From: Deltaproteobacteria bacterium
Lineage (GTDB): Bacteria > Myxococcota_A > Polyangia > DRWM01 > JAAZOP01
Length of the DNA stretch: 46,946 bases
NCBI GenBank assembly: GCA_016218815.1
Contig: JACRCX010000116.1
Span: 1-46,946 of the forward strand
Direction of reading: 5' to 3'
The number at the start of each line of letters is the position of its first letter. The first letter of the stretch is position 1. Of this stretch, positions 31,387 through 40,416 are shown piece by piece. Position numbers and translations under genes: made by a program. The notes below the pieces were generated by a model. It was given only the letters and a program-made list of their open reading frames with translations. It was not told the origin of the DNA and searched no databases.

Positions 31387-33579
31387 CTACGGCCGGCACA
31401 CCGAAATCGTGTCCACCGCGAAGGCGCCGAAGGTCCGCAGCGCGAGGCCGCCGACCACCGACGAGCTGAAGGTCTGCGTCACCGAGTTCAGGAGCGTCGT
31501 GCCGTCCGCCGCGTACAACCGCCCCGTCACCGTGTCCCCCGCGTAGAACTCGACCTCCATCAGGTACCAGGTCCCCGCCGCGAACGACTGCGTCGAGTAG
31601 TTCAGCTCCTCGAAGCCCCAGCCCGCGTTGTCCTGGAACCGGATGTCCGTCGTGTTCGGCGCCGCCACGAACGACTTGCAGCCGCCCGCGGACGCCGCGA
31701 AGCCGATGTACGCGCGCCCGTCCCCGGGCCGCACCCACGCCGTCATCCTGTCACCCGCGTTCCCGAAGACGACATCCGTGCGGTACGGCCAGTCGGGGTC
31801 CTGGATCCCGTACGACCCGTCGTGCGCCATGCCCGTCCCGACGGTGCCGATGCCGCCCGACCACCCGGGCGCCGGCCAGTACCCCGCCTCGAACCCCTCG
31901 ACCACCGAGCACGTCGCCCCGCACCCCTCGTTGACCGCCGTGTCGCAGTCGTCGTCGCACGCGTTGCCGCACACCTCGAGCGGCGAGCAGCACCCGCCCC
32001 ACGTGCAGAACGGCCCCGCGCAGGTCTGCCACCCGGCCGCGCCGCACGAGTTCGTGCAGCCCAGCGTCGAGCCCATCGGGCACGTGTAGCCCTCGTCCGT
32101 CGTCCCATCGCAGTCGTCGTCGACCCCGTTGCAGCTCTCCGACGACGCGATCGCGCAAGTGCTCCAGGTGCACCCCGCGCCGCACGATTGCGAGCCGGTG
32201 CAGGAGCCGACCGTGCAGGACCGCGTCGCCCCGAACGTGCACGCGAACGTCTCGTCCGTCGCGCCGTCGCAGTCGTCGTCCGAACCGTTGCAGGCCTCGA
32301 CGCCGCTCACGACGCACGCGGACCATGTGCAGCCGGCCTGGCACGTCTGCGTACCGCCGCACGCGCCGACCGAACACGCGCGATTGGCGCCCAGGACGCA
32401 AGTGAAGGTCTCGTCGGTCGAGCCGTTGCAGTCGTCGTCCACCCCGTTGCAGGTCTCCGCCGCGGTCACGACGCAGGCGCCCCACGTGCAGCCCGGCACG
32501 CAGGTCTGGCTCCCGGACCAGGCGCCGACGGAGCACGCGCGGCCGGCGCCCAGGACGCAGGCGAAGGTCTCGTCGGCCGAGCCGTTGCAGTTGTCGTCCA
32601 GGCCGTTGCACGACTCGGAGCCCGCGACCGTGCACGCGCCCCACGTGCAGTCGAAGCCGCACGTCTGGACGCCGACGCAGCCGCCGGGCGCGCTGCACGT
32701 CCCCGCCGTGCCCCGCGCGCAGGCGAAGGTCTCGTCGGTGGCCCCGTCGCAGTCGTCGTCCGTCGCGTTGCAGATCTCCATCGCGCCCGGGAAGACCGAA
32801 CCGTCGGCGTCGTCGCAGTCGTCGCCCAGGCAGTACAGGCTGCCGTGGCGGTCGCCGTCGAGGTCCGGGGACTCGGCGACGCAGGCGCCGCGCCCGCCCG
32901 CGGCGGCAGGGTCGCAGCGGTCCAGCGAGCAGGCCAGGCCGTCCTCGCAAGCCGCCGGCGTGCCGGAGCGGCACATCCCCTCGACCGAGCACGTCTCGAC
33001 GCCGGTGCAGAGGTTGCCGTCGTCGCAATCGGCGTCGGTCGAGCAGGTCGGCGGGTTGGTGCAACCGCCGCCCGCGGGGTCGCAGATCTGCGGCGGCGTG
33101 CAGTTCAGCACGTGCTCGCAGCCGCCGGTCGCCGGAAGGCACGAGTCGTCCGTGCACGCCAGCCCATCGTCGCAGTCCACGGGAGTGCCGGGGATGCAGT
33201 CGAGCACCACGTCGCATACCTCGGCTCCCGTGCACGGGTCGCCATCGTCGCACAAACTTCCGCGCTGCACGTGGACGCAGCGCACCGCCACGGGATCGCA
33301 GGAGTCCTCGGTGCAGGAGACGTGGTCGTCGCAGACTCCAGGCGGCCCGCACACCGTCTCGCCCCCGCCGTCCTCCGCCCCCGTCTCCGGATCCGCGGCG
33401 TCGTCATCCAGGAAGTCCCCCGGACCGTCCTCCGAGACACCGTCGACCGCGTCGCCGTCCCGCCGCCCGACGTCGCCCTCCACGCTCCACCCCGTCGCGC
33501 ACGACGTGGCAGCCAGCACGCCCAGGACCCACCAAGCCCCTCGTCCCCGCGCTCCGTGCCTTCCCGCCGGTCTTCCCAT
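31387..33579 (-). CDS. MopE-like lipoprotein with five tandem 53-residue repeats and a LamG-like end
   Basis: 730 residues, ATG 33579 behind GGGAGGGTGAGGGG. Lipobox VLAATSC, then an acidic tether. Residues 75-265 hold CDDGxxCT-type disulfide units (CDDGDPCTGAEVC, CDDGLACTDDSC). From about 268 to 550 five tandem repeats of about 53 residues start with ExCNGxDDDCDGxTDETFxC and end with CTWxxC; repeats 2-4 are the most alike. This is the MopE/metal-binding repeat, whose clustered Asp could bind Ca or Cu. The C-terminal 170 residues (GFEAGYWPAPGW, TAWVRPGDGRAYIGF, WYLMEVEFYAGDTVTGRLYA) look like a concanavalin/LamG-type carbohydrate-binding domain. Most likely a surface adhesin or metal binder. 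Confidence 0.87.
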   Translation of the reverse strand: MGRPAGRHGARGRGAWWVLGVLAATSCATGWSVEGDVGRRDGDAVDGVSEDGPGDFLDDDAADPETGAEDGGGETVCGPPGVCDDHVSCTEDSCDPVAVRCVHVQRGSLCDDGDPCTGAEVCDVVLDCIPGTPVDCDDGLACTDDSCLPATGGCEHVLNCTPPQICDPAGGGCTNPPTCSTDADCDDGNLCTGVETCSVEGMCRSGTPAACEDGLACSLDRCDPAAAGGRGACVAESPDLDGDRHGSLYCLGDDCDDADGSVFPGAMEICNATDDDCDGATDETFACARGTAGTCSAPGGCVGVQTCGFDCTWGACTVAGSESCNGLDDNCNGSADETFACVLGAGRACSVGAWSGSQTCVPGCTWGACVVTAAETCNGVDDDCNGSTDETFTCVLGANRACSVGACGGTQTCQAGCTWSACVVSGVEACNGSDDDCDGATDETFACTFGATRSCTVGSCTGSQSCGAGCTWSTCAIASSESCNGVDDDCDGTTDEGYTCPMGSTLGCTNSCGAAGWQTCAGPFCTWGGCCSPLEVCGNACDDDCDTAVNEGCGATCSVVEGFEAGYWPAPGWSGGIGTVGTGMAHDGSYGIQDPDWPYRTDVVFGNAGDRMTAWVRPGDGRAYIGFAASAGGCKSFVAAPNTTDIRFQDNAGWGFEELNYSTQSFAAGTWYLMEVEFYAGDTVTGRLYAADGTTLLNSVTQTFSSSVVGGLALRTFGAFAVDTISVCRP

Positions 33580-33650
33580 CGGCCCCTCACCCTCCCGCGC
33601 ACCCCGCGTCTTTCGGCAGTATACGGTCCCCGGCCCACCCGATCCAGGAC

Positions 33651-33730
33651 TCGCCCGCTCGCCTTCCCTCGTCCGCTCGCCCGCTCGCTTTCCCTCGTCC
33701 GCTCGCCTTCCCTCGTCCGCTCGCCCCGCC
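33651..33730. repeat. Pyrimidine-rich short tandem repeat
   Basis: Variants of CTCGCCTTCCCTCGTCCG recur three to four times, mixed with GCTCGCCCGCTCG. The tract lies between the divergent starts of the MopE-like lipoprotein and the 5'-nucleotidase, so it sits where their promoters should be. The motif is strand-asymmetric (pyrimidines on the plus strand). Confidence 0.75.
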
Positions 33731-33767
33731 CGTTGCGCCCCGTCTCCCGTTGTGGCACGGTCCCTCC

Positions 33768-35765
33768 ATGCGGCGACCGTCGTTGCTTCTCGTTGCGTTG
33801 CTCGCGGGAACGGTGCTCCTGCCCGGCTGCGTGGTCAACGAAGGGGAGAAGGTCGACCTGTCGGGCCAGGACGTGCTGCTCACGCTGCTGCACACGTCCG
33901 ACACGCACTCGCGCCTCTTCCCGTACGAGCTGGAGGTCGGCGAGGTCGACCGGCAGCTCGGGCTGGTGCAGGACAACGGGCCCTTCGGCGGCGCCGCGCG
34001 CCTCGCGTACCTCGTGAAGCGCGAACGCGGCCGCTCGGGCCGCTCGCTGTGGATCGATACCGGCGATCCGTTCCAGGGCGCGCCGATCTTCAACTTCTTC
34101 GAAGGGGAGGCGGAATTCCGCGTCCTGTCGGAGATCGGCGTGGACGTGATGGTGATCGGCAACCACGAGTTCGATCGCGGCGGACCCAACCTCGCGAAGC
34201 AGCTCGATGCCTGGGCCCGCTTCCCGGCCCTGGCAGCGAACTACCGCTTCGAGCCGTCGGCGTACGGAGAGAACGATCTGGCGCGCCTGACCAGGCCCTA
34301 CGTCACGTTCAACGTGCAAGGCCTCCGCGTCGCGGTGATCGGCGTGGGCGACACGGGCTCGATGTTCTCCATCTTCGAGACCGGGAACCGGCTCGGGATC
34401 ACGCCGCTGAACGTCATCGACACCGTCCAGCAATGGGTCGATTTCCTGCGCCCGCAGGTCGACCTGATCGTCGTGGCCTCGCACGAGGGGCCGAGCGCCG
34501 ACGAGTACATCATCCGCCACACCGAAGGCATCGACGTCGTGCTCGGCGGCCACCTGCACATCGTGCTCGACCCGCCCAAGACCATCCCCGACTGCCAGGA
34601 CGAGGGGCTGCAGCATCCCGCGGCCGGCAGCCGCCGTCCCGCCTGCACCCCGCGGCCCGTCATCCTCTGCCACTCGGGCGCGTTCATGAAGTACCTCGGC
34701 CGCCTCGACCTGGTGCTGCGCAAGAACGCGGCCGACTCGCGCAACGGCTTCGAGGTCGCCAGCCACGAGTACACGCTCTACCCCGTGGACTCGACGGTCC
34801 CCGAGGATCCCGCGGTGGCCTACCTGCTCGAGCCGTACGCCCTCGAGATGGAGCAGCAGATCGACCTCGACCGCCTGATCGGCTACGCGCCCACCACGGT
34901 CCGCCGCTTCGGCTCGACCGGCGGCGACTCCCCCCTGGGCAATCTCGTCGCCGACTCGATGTGGCTGCGCCGCGGCATCGAGACCGACTTCTCGCTGAGC
35001 AACACCACCGGCATCCGCACCGACATCAACCCCGGCCCGGTCACCACCGAGGCGCTGTTCAACGTCTTCCCCTTCGATAACACGATCACCACGATGTTCT
35101 TGTCCGGGCTCGAGGTGCAGGACCTGTTCGACTACGTGGCGCGCCGCACGGCCAGCCGCGGCTGCGCTTCCCAGGCGCAGATCGCCGGCGCGCGGGTCGT
35201 GCTCAACTGCCGCGGCTGCGAGCGCACCGAGGGCCTGCCGTGCGCGGAGTCGGTGATCATCGGCGACGGCACCGAGGCGCGGGCGATCGATCCCCTGGGC
35301 AGCTACGAGCTGGCCACCAGCAACTACCTGGCCCAGGGCGGGTCGGGCTACGTCGTGCTCCGCCGCAACACGACCCAGCAGGATTCCGGGATCCCCATGC
35401 GCGAGGCGCTCATCGATCGCATCCGCGGCGGCCCGCCGTGCGCCGACCCGCGAGCGTGCGAGAACGATGGGCAGTGCGGCGACGGGGAGACCTGCCACCT
35501 GCCCGGCCGCTGGCGCTGGAACGACACGACGACCGCCTGCGACGGAACGGGAGCGGCCTCCGGCGCCGGTCATTGCGTGCTCACGGCGTGCCTCACCGAC
35601 GTCGCCGACATGTACATGCGGCGCGTGCTGGACGACGGCGACGACCCCGAGCAGCTCGCCTGCGGGTTCCGCGACCTGGCGGGAGCGGAGTGCGCCGAGG
35701 TCGCGTGCGTGGGCGCCGAGGTCGGCGCGCTGGAGGACGGAAGGATCCGAGCGTACCTGCCCTAG
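33768..35765 (+). CDS. UshA-like 5'-nucleotidase / metallophosphoesterase lipoprotein
   Basis: 665 residues from ATG 33768 (MRRPSLLLVALLAGTVLLPGC, lipobox at Cys21). The calcineurin-like domain is complete: LLHTSDTHSRLF (D-x-H), DTGDPFQGAP, GNHEFDRGG, SHEG and GGHLHIVL (G-x-H). The C-terminal 5'-nucleotidase domain is seen in SLGNLVADSM-like SPLGNLVADSM, SLSNTTGIRTDINPGPVT, FPFDNTITTMFLSG and YELATSNYLAQGGSGY. By family it hydrolyses nucleotides or nucleotide sugars in the periplasm or on the surface. Unusual are Cys-rich inserts after the second domain (CRGCERTEGLPCAES, CADPRACENDGQCGDGETC), which match the secretome style of this genome. Ribosome site not obvious. Confidence 0.93.
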   Translation: MRRPSLLLVALLAGTVLLPGCVVNEGEKVDLSGQDVLLTLLHTSDTHSRLFPYELEVGEVDRQLGLVQDNGPFGGAARLAYLVKRERGRSGRSLWIDTGDPFQGAPIFNFFEGEAEFRVLSEIGVDVMVIGNHEFDRGGPNLAKQLDAWARFPALAANYRFEPSAYGENDLARLTRPYVTFNVQGLRVAVIGVGDTGSMFSIFETGNRLGITPLNVIDTVQQWVDFLRPQVDLIVVASHEGPSADEYIIRHTEGIDVVLGGHLHIVLDPPKTIPDCQDEGLQHPAAGSRRPACTPRPVILCHSGAFMKYLGRLDLVLRKNAADSRNGFEVASHEYTLYPVDSTVPEDPAVAYLLEPYALEMEQQIDLDRLIGYAPTTVRRFGSTGGDSPLGNLVADSMWLRRGIETDFSLSNTTGIRTDINPGPVTTEALFNVFPFDNTITTMFLSGLEVQDLFDYVARRTASRGCASQAQIAGARVVLNCRGCERTEGLPCAESVIIGDGTEARAIDPLGSYELATSNYLAQGGSGYVVLRRNTTQQDSGIPMREALIDRIRGGPPCADPRACENDGQCGDGETCHLPGRWRWNDTTTACDGTGAASGAGHCVLTACLTDVADMYMRRVLDDGDDPEQLACGFRDLAGAECAEVACVGAEVGALEDGRIRAYLP

Positions 35766-35866
35766 GGGGCTGGGGGGTGGGGGAAGGGGACAAGAGGGGG
35801 CTGGGGGTCGGGGGTCGGGGACTGGCAGGATGGGGGACGGGGTTGAAGGCGATGGGAGGCGGGTGG
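35766..35866 (+). repeat. G-run-rich intergenic tract, quadruplex-prone
   Basis: The spacer between two plus-strand lipoprotein genes consists largely of G-runs of three to six bases, spaced by one to six bases, with a near-duplicate GGGGGTCGGGGGTCGGGG around 35803-35820. The coding strand, and so the transcript, carries the Gs. It ends in the GGGAGG ribosome site of the gene at 35867. Confidence 0.8.
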
Positions 35867-37258
35867 ATGAAAGGCAAGGCGGCGGCGGGCATCGCCGTGC
35901 TGGCGCTTTGCGCTTGTGGCGGCGGGGGCGAGGGGATGCCGGAGGGACCGAGGTCGTTCCGCGTCGCGGTGACGGCGGGCGACGTCGGGTCGTCGACCGT
36001 GCGCCTGCCGTTCTCGCTGGTCGGCTTGCCGTACACCGTTCGGATCGACGCCCAACCCGCGGGCGAGTTCGCCGAAGGCTGGGTGGCCGTGAGGGCCGAG
36101 CCGGGCGACGTGCTGTCGGTCACGACTCCCGACCCGGCCGACTCCATTCGCAGCAACGTCCGGCTGCACGGTGGTGCGGCCGGTGACGTGGTCGTCACGG
36201 TGGCCAAGGCCTACGGCGACACGCGGATCTGGGTCGAGGATGCCGGCTTCGTCCCCGGCCCGGCGTCCGGATCCGCGTGCGGCAACGACGTCGACGACGA
36301 CGGCGACGGCCGGACCGACTACCCGGACGACCCCGGCTGCGCGTATTCCAACGACCAATCCGAGAGCGGGGGCAGTCACGCGGTCGGAATGACGGGCGTC
36401 CTGTACTTCGCCAACCCGCGCATCGCCGACGTGCAGGGCCTCTCGTCGGTCCCGTCGCTCGTGGGGCGGGCCGTGACGATCGACGAGGGCGACCTGGTGG
36501 TCGTCGGCGTGATGGTCGACGCCCTCGTGGTGACCGACGTCTCCGAGACCCGCGGCTACAACAGCCTCCTGGCCTACAACTACAACACACCCGCGGGAAT
36601 CCGCGTCTGCGACAAGCTCGACGCGCTCTCCGGAATCGTCGGCGAGTTCTACGGCCTCACCGAGCTGGGCTTCCCGTCCTGGATCCGCGATCCGGACTGG
36701 CCGCGACCGGAGCTGCCGTCGGGCCCCGCCGAATGCCCCGTGCCCGAGCCGACCGAGCTGGTGGCCACGGTCCTGGACGACGCCATCCAACTCGAGTCGC
36801 TCGAGTCGTCGCTGGTCCAGGTCACCGGTGGCGTCGTGACCGCGCGCTTCGAGGACTGCGACGCGGTCGAGAACGGCGGCAACGGCAACGGCTCGATCGA
36901 CTTCGACACCCCGGAGGAGGTCTGCGCGGACGACTGCTCCACGGCGCTGGATTGCACCGAGCTGACCAGCTTCGACCGCTACGGGCAGTTCGGGCTGGCG
37001 ACGCCGCCGGAGCCGGGCACCGGCGAGCAGCGCAAGGTGCTGGTCGTGGCGCGCGGCGCCGCGCCCGACTTCGACGTGCGCGCGAACGCCGGCGCCACCC
37101 TGCCGCTGGTCCGCGGCATCCTCTCCGAAGTGAGCTTCCTGGATCAGCGCGTCGTCGAGCTGCGCTGCCGCGACGACCTCGTGGTCGAGGGCTCGCCGAA
37201 GCCGATGTGGGAGGCGTGCGTCTCGCCACCGGAAGACGACGAGGGGTACACGAGGTAG
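35867..37258 (+). CDS. Secreted lipoprotein, hypothetical, with one calcium-type loop
   Basis: 463 residues. ATG 35867 is preferred to 35852 because GGGAGG lies seven bases ahead. Lipobox LALCAC, then a Gly-rich tether. Residues 25-130 look like a beta-sandwich (FRVAVTAGDVGSSTVRLPFS, VVVTVAKAYGDTRIWVEDAG). Next is a MopE-like loop CGNDVDDDGDGRTDYPDDPG with C. The rest (VLYFANPRIADVQGLSSVPS, VVVGVMVDALVVTDVSETRG, VRGILSEVSF) recalls OB-fold nuclease-associated domains found in secreted nucleases, but catalytic residues are not evident. It follows the 5'-nucleotidase by 101 bases on the same strand and may be co-transcribed with it. Confidence 0.8.
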   Translation: MKGKAAAGIAVLALCACGGGGEGMPEGPRSFRVAVTAGDVGSSTVRLPFSLVGLPYTVRIDAQPAGEFAEGWVAVRAEPGDVLSVTTPDPADSIRSNVRLHGGAAGDVVVTVAKAYGDTRIWVEDAGFVPGPASGSACGNDVDDDGDGRTDYPDDPGCAYSNDQSESGGSHAVGMTGVLYFANPRIADVQGLSSVPSLVGRAVTIDEGDLVVVGVMVDALVVTDVSETRGYNSLLAYNYNTPAGIRVCDKLDALSGIVGEFYGLTELGFPSWIRDPDWPRPELPSGPAECPVPEPTELVATVLDDAIQLESLESSLVQVTGGVVTARFEDCDAVENGGNGNGSIDFDTPEEVCADDCSTALDCTELTSFDRYGQFGLATPPEPGTGEQRKVLVVARGAAPDFDVRANAGATLPLVRGILSEVSFLDQRVVELRCRDDLVVEGSPKPMWEACVSPPEDDEGYTR

Positions 37259-37365
37259 CAGGGCCGGCGGGAAGGAATTCTCGCGCAGAGACACAGAGAC
37301 GCAGAAGAGCAAGGGAAGGACCAGGCAGCTCATGGCTCACAGCTCACAGCTCACAGCTCACAGCG
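37259..37365 (+). repeat. Intergenic repeats: GCAGAGAC-type element and 7-bp GCTCACA array
   Basis: GCAGAGACACAGAGACGCAG (around 37288-37310) belongs to the same style of element as the repeat at 23148. It is followed at about 37335-37363 by four copies of the 7-base word GCTCACA. The array lies immediately upstream of the outer-membrane barrel gene, so copy number could affect the leader length. Confidence 0.7.
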
Positions 37366-37381
37366 GGAAAGGGTGACCCGG

Positions 37382-38923
37382 ATGACGGCACGGGCGTTGC
37401 GTTTGGTGATGATGGCCGGGCTGGCCTGCGCGTGGGCGGCGCCGGCGGCGGCGGGCGACTTCATGGACACGCGGGTCACCTGGACCTTCGGCGACGACAA
37501 CCTCCTCGCCGACGCGGGCGAGCAGCTCCCCGATTCGCCGCTGGCCTCGATCGGCGACCGGCAGGGCTACGAGCTGTTCATGGACAACCTCGACAGCCGC
37601 TACACCGGCCGCGAGAACCAGACCCACCTCGTGATGTACAAGCGCCTGCCCGGGTTCTTCCCGAGGCTGTCGACCGAGGCCGGTCTCGTGCTGCGCTTCG
37701 ACATCGACGACAGCGGCATCGACATGCGCGACGACGGCACGTACCTGCGCATCCGCTACGGCTTCGACGACGTGCCGGAGGACGAAGGCGGCGACGGCGT
37801 CGCCCTCGTGTTCTTCCCGTGGGACACGGAACGCTTCCGCCTGGGGTACCTGTGGGACATCTCCTGGGGCGGCGGCGGCATCTTCACCAACAAGCGCAAC
37901 GGCTTCGCGCCGGGCCTCAAGCTCCAGTTCAACATCGGCGCCATCGACTTCTACGCCGGCTTCAAGACGGCGAAGATCTCCGAGCAGCGCGAGAGCGACG
38001 TCGAGGGCGAGCCGCTCAACGTCCAGGAGACGAACTACGGCGGCCTCGCCGGGATCGGCGGCGACATCGGCCGGATGTTCCGCATCGATGCCTCGGGCGG
38101 CTACTTCCAGCAGGGAACCTTCGACCAGCCCGGCCTGGTCGGCGAGCCCGTCTACACCTTCGGCGGCTCGATCCGCTTCGCCGTCCACGACGGCATCGAC
38201 GTCGGGCCGGGCGCCGACTTCCGCCTGTACCGCAACGAGCCGATGGCGATCGACGCCCTGGCCGAGGAGGCCGACGCCGCCGCGGCGCTGGCGGACCGGG
38301 CGGCCGCGCTGGCGCTCCCCCTTCCGTCCGAGCTTACCTGGGCGGTGACGCTGGAAGGGACCGTCCTGGGCCAGCACGTCGCCGACCTCGACACCGTCGG
38401 CGGCTCCGTGATCCAGCCCGCCTACGCCGCGGCGCTCCAGTTCAAGCTCAAGTACGGCGGCTTCACCACGCACCTGACCGCGTTCTTCCGCAACCTCGAG
38501 TTCATCCTGCACAACGTGCCCAGCTTCTCGCCGTTCGTGGCCCTGCCGGGAGCGGCGGAGACCCAGCCCGAGTTCTTCGTCGCCGCCGGGCTCTCGTACT
38601 TCTTCGACGGCCCGCGCCTCACGCCCGCGCTGATCGCCGGCGTGCAGCTCCCCGCGACGCTGCAGTCGGGCGGCACGACCATCGTCGTGCGCGACGAGGA
38701 AACCCGCGACATCCTCCCCTCGGGTGATGACTCCGTCCCGATCTTCTCCACCCGCGTCTCGCTGCGCTGGGATCTTTCCGACATCCTCTCGCTCTACGCC
38801 ATGATCCAGTACGTCCACGACGAGAACGCCACCAGCCTCTCGCGCGACGGCTCCGGCACCTTCCGCGTCTACCGCCGCGCCGACCAGCTCGGCCTCGCCG
38901 TCATCGCCCAAGCCAGGTTCTGA
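37382..38923 (+). CDS. Outer-membrane beta-barrel protein
   Basis: 513 residues. ATG 37382 is preferred; a GTG three codons earlier (37373) is possible, with GGGAAAGGG upstream of both. A cleavable signal peptide (MTARALRLVMMAGLACAWAA) ends in an A-x-A site before GDFMDTRVTW. The mature protein shows regular amphipathic strands (LVLRFDIDDSGIDMRDDGTY, FRLGYLWDISWGGGGIF, LQFNIGAIDFYAGF) and ends with a terminal Phe (IAQARF), the classical recognition feature for BAM insertion. One interruption is an Ala-rich helix (LAEEADAAAALADRAAALAL), probably periplasmic. It resembles capsule-assembly or porin-like barrels only in general style, so function is open. No operon partner downstream. Confidence 0.85.
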   Translation: MTARALRLVMMAGLACAWAAPAAAGDFMDTRVTWTFGDDNLLADAGEQLPDSPLASIGDRQGYELFMDNLDSRYTGRENQTHLVMYKRLPGFFPRLSTEAGLVLRFDIDDSGIDMRDDGTYLRIRYGFDDVPEDEGGDGVALVFFPWDTERFRLGYLWDISWGGGGIFTNKRNGFAPGLKLQFNIGAIDFYAGFKTAKISEQRESDVEGEPLNVQETNYGGLAGIGGDIGRMFRIDASGGYFQQGTFDQPGLVGEPVYTFGGSIRFAVHDGIDVGPGADFRLYRNEPMAIDALAEEADAAAALADRAAALALPLPSELTWAVTLEGTVLGQHVADLDTVGGSVIQPAYAAALQFKLKYGGFTTHLTAFFRNLEFILHNVPSFSPFVALPGAAETQPEFFVAAGLSYFFDGPRLTPALIAGVQLPATLQSGGTTIVVRDEETRDILPSGDDSVPIFSTRVSLRWDLSDILSLYAMIQYVHDENATSLSRDGSGTFRVYRRADQLGLAVIAQARF

Positions 38924-39161
38924 GCCCCTCCCGGCCGCGTCAACCCGGGTGCTGCTCCAGCTCGGCCGTGCTCTGACGATGAGGCCCACGACGAGCGCAC
39001 GGGCGCTCGTCTTCCCGCGGCTGCCGGAGGACGTCCCGGAGCCGCCACGGAGCGCGAAGGCAAGAAGGTCCGGCTGCGGCACGACGGGCGGTTCGTTGAA
39101 TCTTGCGCCCCACTTCCATTTGCTCGCGGCGGACGGCCTCTTCGTTCGCCGACCCGGCCTG

Positions 39162-40150
39162 CCCCGAGCTTGCCGAGGGGCCGGCGGCTTCCATCGTGCG
39201 CCCGCCCTGAGCGAACGCAGTGAGTCGAAGAGTCCCCGACCGACCTGCGCTGGGTCGTTGAGACTGTCCGCCGGCTCGACTGAGCTCGCCGAAGTCCAGC
39301 GCGTGCTGGGACGCCTAACGAAGATGGGCCTGCTGCGCGACGAACGCTCGACCGGCGAAGGCTCCAACGAGTCGCCGGACCCCGGTGCGCTCGAAGCCTG
39401 CGACACCCTCGCCCTGAGCTTGTCGAACGGCGTGCCGCACAACTCGAGGCGCAGGAGGGCGCCACGACAGAACCCGACGACGTACCGTCCGGCCGCCGCT
39501 CGAGCCGCTGGTCCGCCCACGACCAGGGTTGGTCGGCGCCGCTGCGCGTCGCCGACTCCCGAAAGGAATGGGAACACGGTTCTCTCTCCGGTCCGCCACC
39601 TGCGGCGGGCGGACCGGCAGCGGGGCCAACATCCACGCCGGCGTCCGTGTCCCCGCTTGCCCCGAGGCTGTCGAGGGGCCGGTGACCACGTCGGTCGCGA
39701 GCGGCTGGCGCGTTAGATCACGAGGCCGGCCTTCGCCGTCGATCGCTTCACCGCGTTGGGCGATGGCCGCATCGCCTACCAGGTGCGCCATCCCCTCGGC
39801 CCCGGCAAGACCCACCGCATCATGACGCCGCTGGAGTTGATGGCTCGCTTGGCGGCCCTCGTGCCTCCCCTCCTGGCCGCCGAAGCGCCGGCGAAGGCGG
39901 CGACCCGCTGCTTGCCGTCCCCCCACCCGGTCCCCGCACCCTCTCCACCGACCACTGGAAGCGACTCGACGACGGCCGGCTCCTCGCCCGTCTGGATCCC
40001 CTGAACTTGTCGGAGGGACTCGCCGGACGGCGCGGCACCGTCGCCCCTCGACGACCTCCGCGACCCGCCCTGGCAAGACCACTGCCAGATACCGCTCGGC
40101 TATGACGACTCCCAGGTCCCGCCGAAGGGCCTGGGCGAAGTCGAAGGGCC
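39162..40150. repeat. Cluster of dispersed GAGCTTGTCGAAG-type palindromic repeats
   Basis: At least seven variants of one short word lie here: CCCCGAGCTTGCCGAGGGG (39162-39180), CCTGAGCGAACG...GTCGAAG (39206-39230), ACTGAGCTCGCCGAAG (39280-39294), CCTGAGCTTGTCGAACGG (39413-39430), CCCCGAGGCTGTCGAGGGG (39660-39678), CTGAACTTGTCGGAGGG (40001-40017) and CTGGGCGAAGTCGAAGGG (40131-40148). Further copies sit at 5020-5045 and 6090-6108. Their translations give recurrent nonsense peptides such as STELAEV and LALSLSNG. They are non-coding mobile-like repeats of the type scattered through many high-GC genomes. Confidence 0.8.
39724..39872 (+). pseudogene. IS91-family (Y2) transposase, internal fragment
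   Basis: The plus frame reads RPAFAVDRFTALGDGRIAYQ, VRHPLGPGKTHRIMTPLELM and ARLAALVPP. This is the recognisable C-terminal third of IS91/IS801-like transposases (typical: GRVxYxLKxPxxxGTTHxxxxPxEFLxRLAALVPPPR-YHG). The sequence breaks off just before the expected YHGV segment, and the catalytic Tyr pair and zinc finger are absent. It is a scrap of an old insertion. Confidence 0.6.
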
Positions 40151-40416
40151 GGACGCCGAGATCTGACCACCACCTCGCCTCCCATCCTTCCCCGTGTCCG
40201 CAACCGCCACGGATGCTACCGTTCCGACCGTGATGCCAGGGCGGCCCGCTCGCTTGGCCGAGGGCAAAATGGGGTTGGATGACCTATGCTCCCCCCGCCA
40301 GCCGGTGCGGAGCCCCTGGCCTGATCACGACGGCCTTGACTCCCCGGCAGCCCCGCGCCACGATATCGACAGGTACGCAAAGCCGCGCCACGGGTTGCGC
40401 GGGGGAGGGATCGGCG

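Larger units (their letters stand above)
38924..40416. other. 1.5-kb gap with no intact gene
   Basis: All open frames here are repeat-derived or decayed. The stretch contains the dispersed repeat cluster (39162-40150), the IS91-type transposase remnant (39724-39872) and, around 39949-40050, an unrecognised plus-strand coding scrap (STDHWKRLDDGRLLARLDPL). No promoter could be identified ahead of the large gene at 40417. Confidence 0.7.

Noticed and set aside
3573..37258. Reading the lipoproteins as one operon or a single biosynthetic cluster
   Set aside because: They lie on both strands with separate ribosome sites and gaps, and share only tether style; no biosynthetic enzymes are present.
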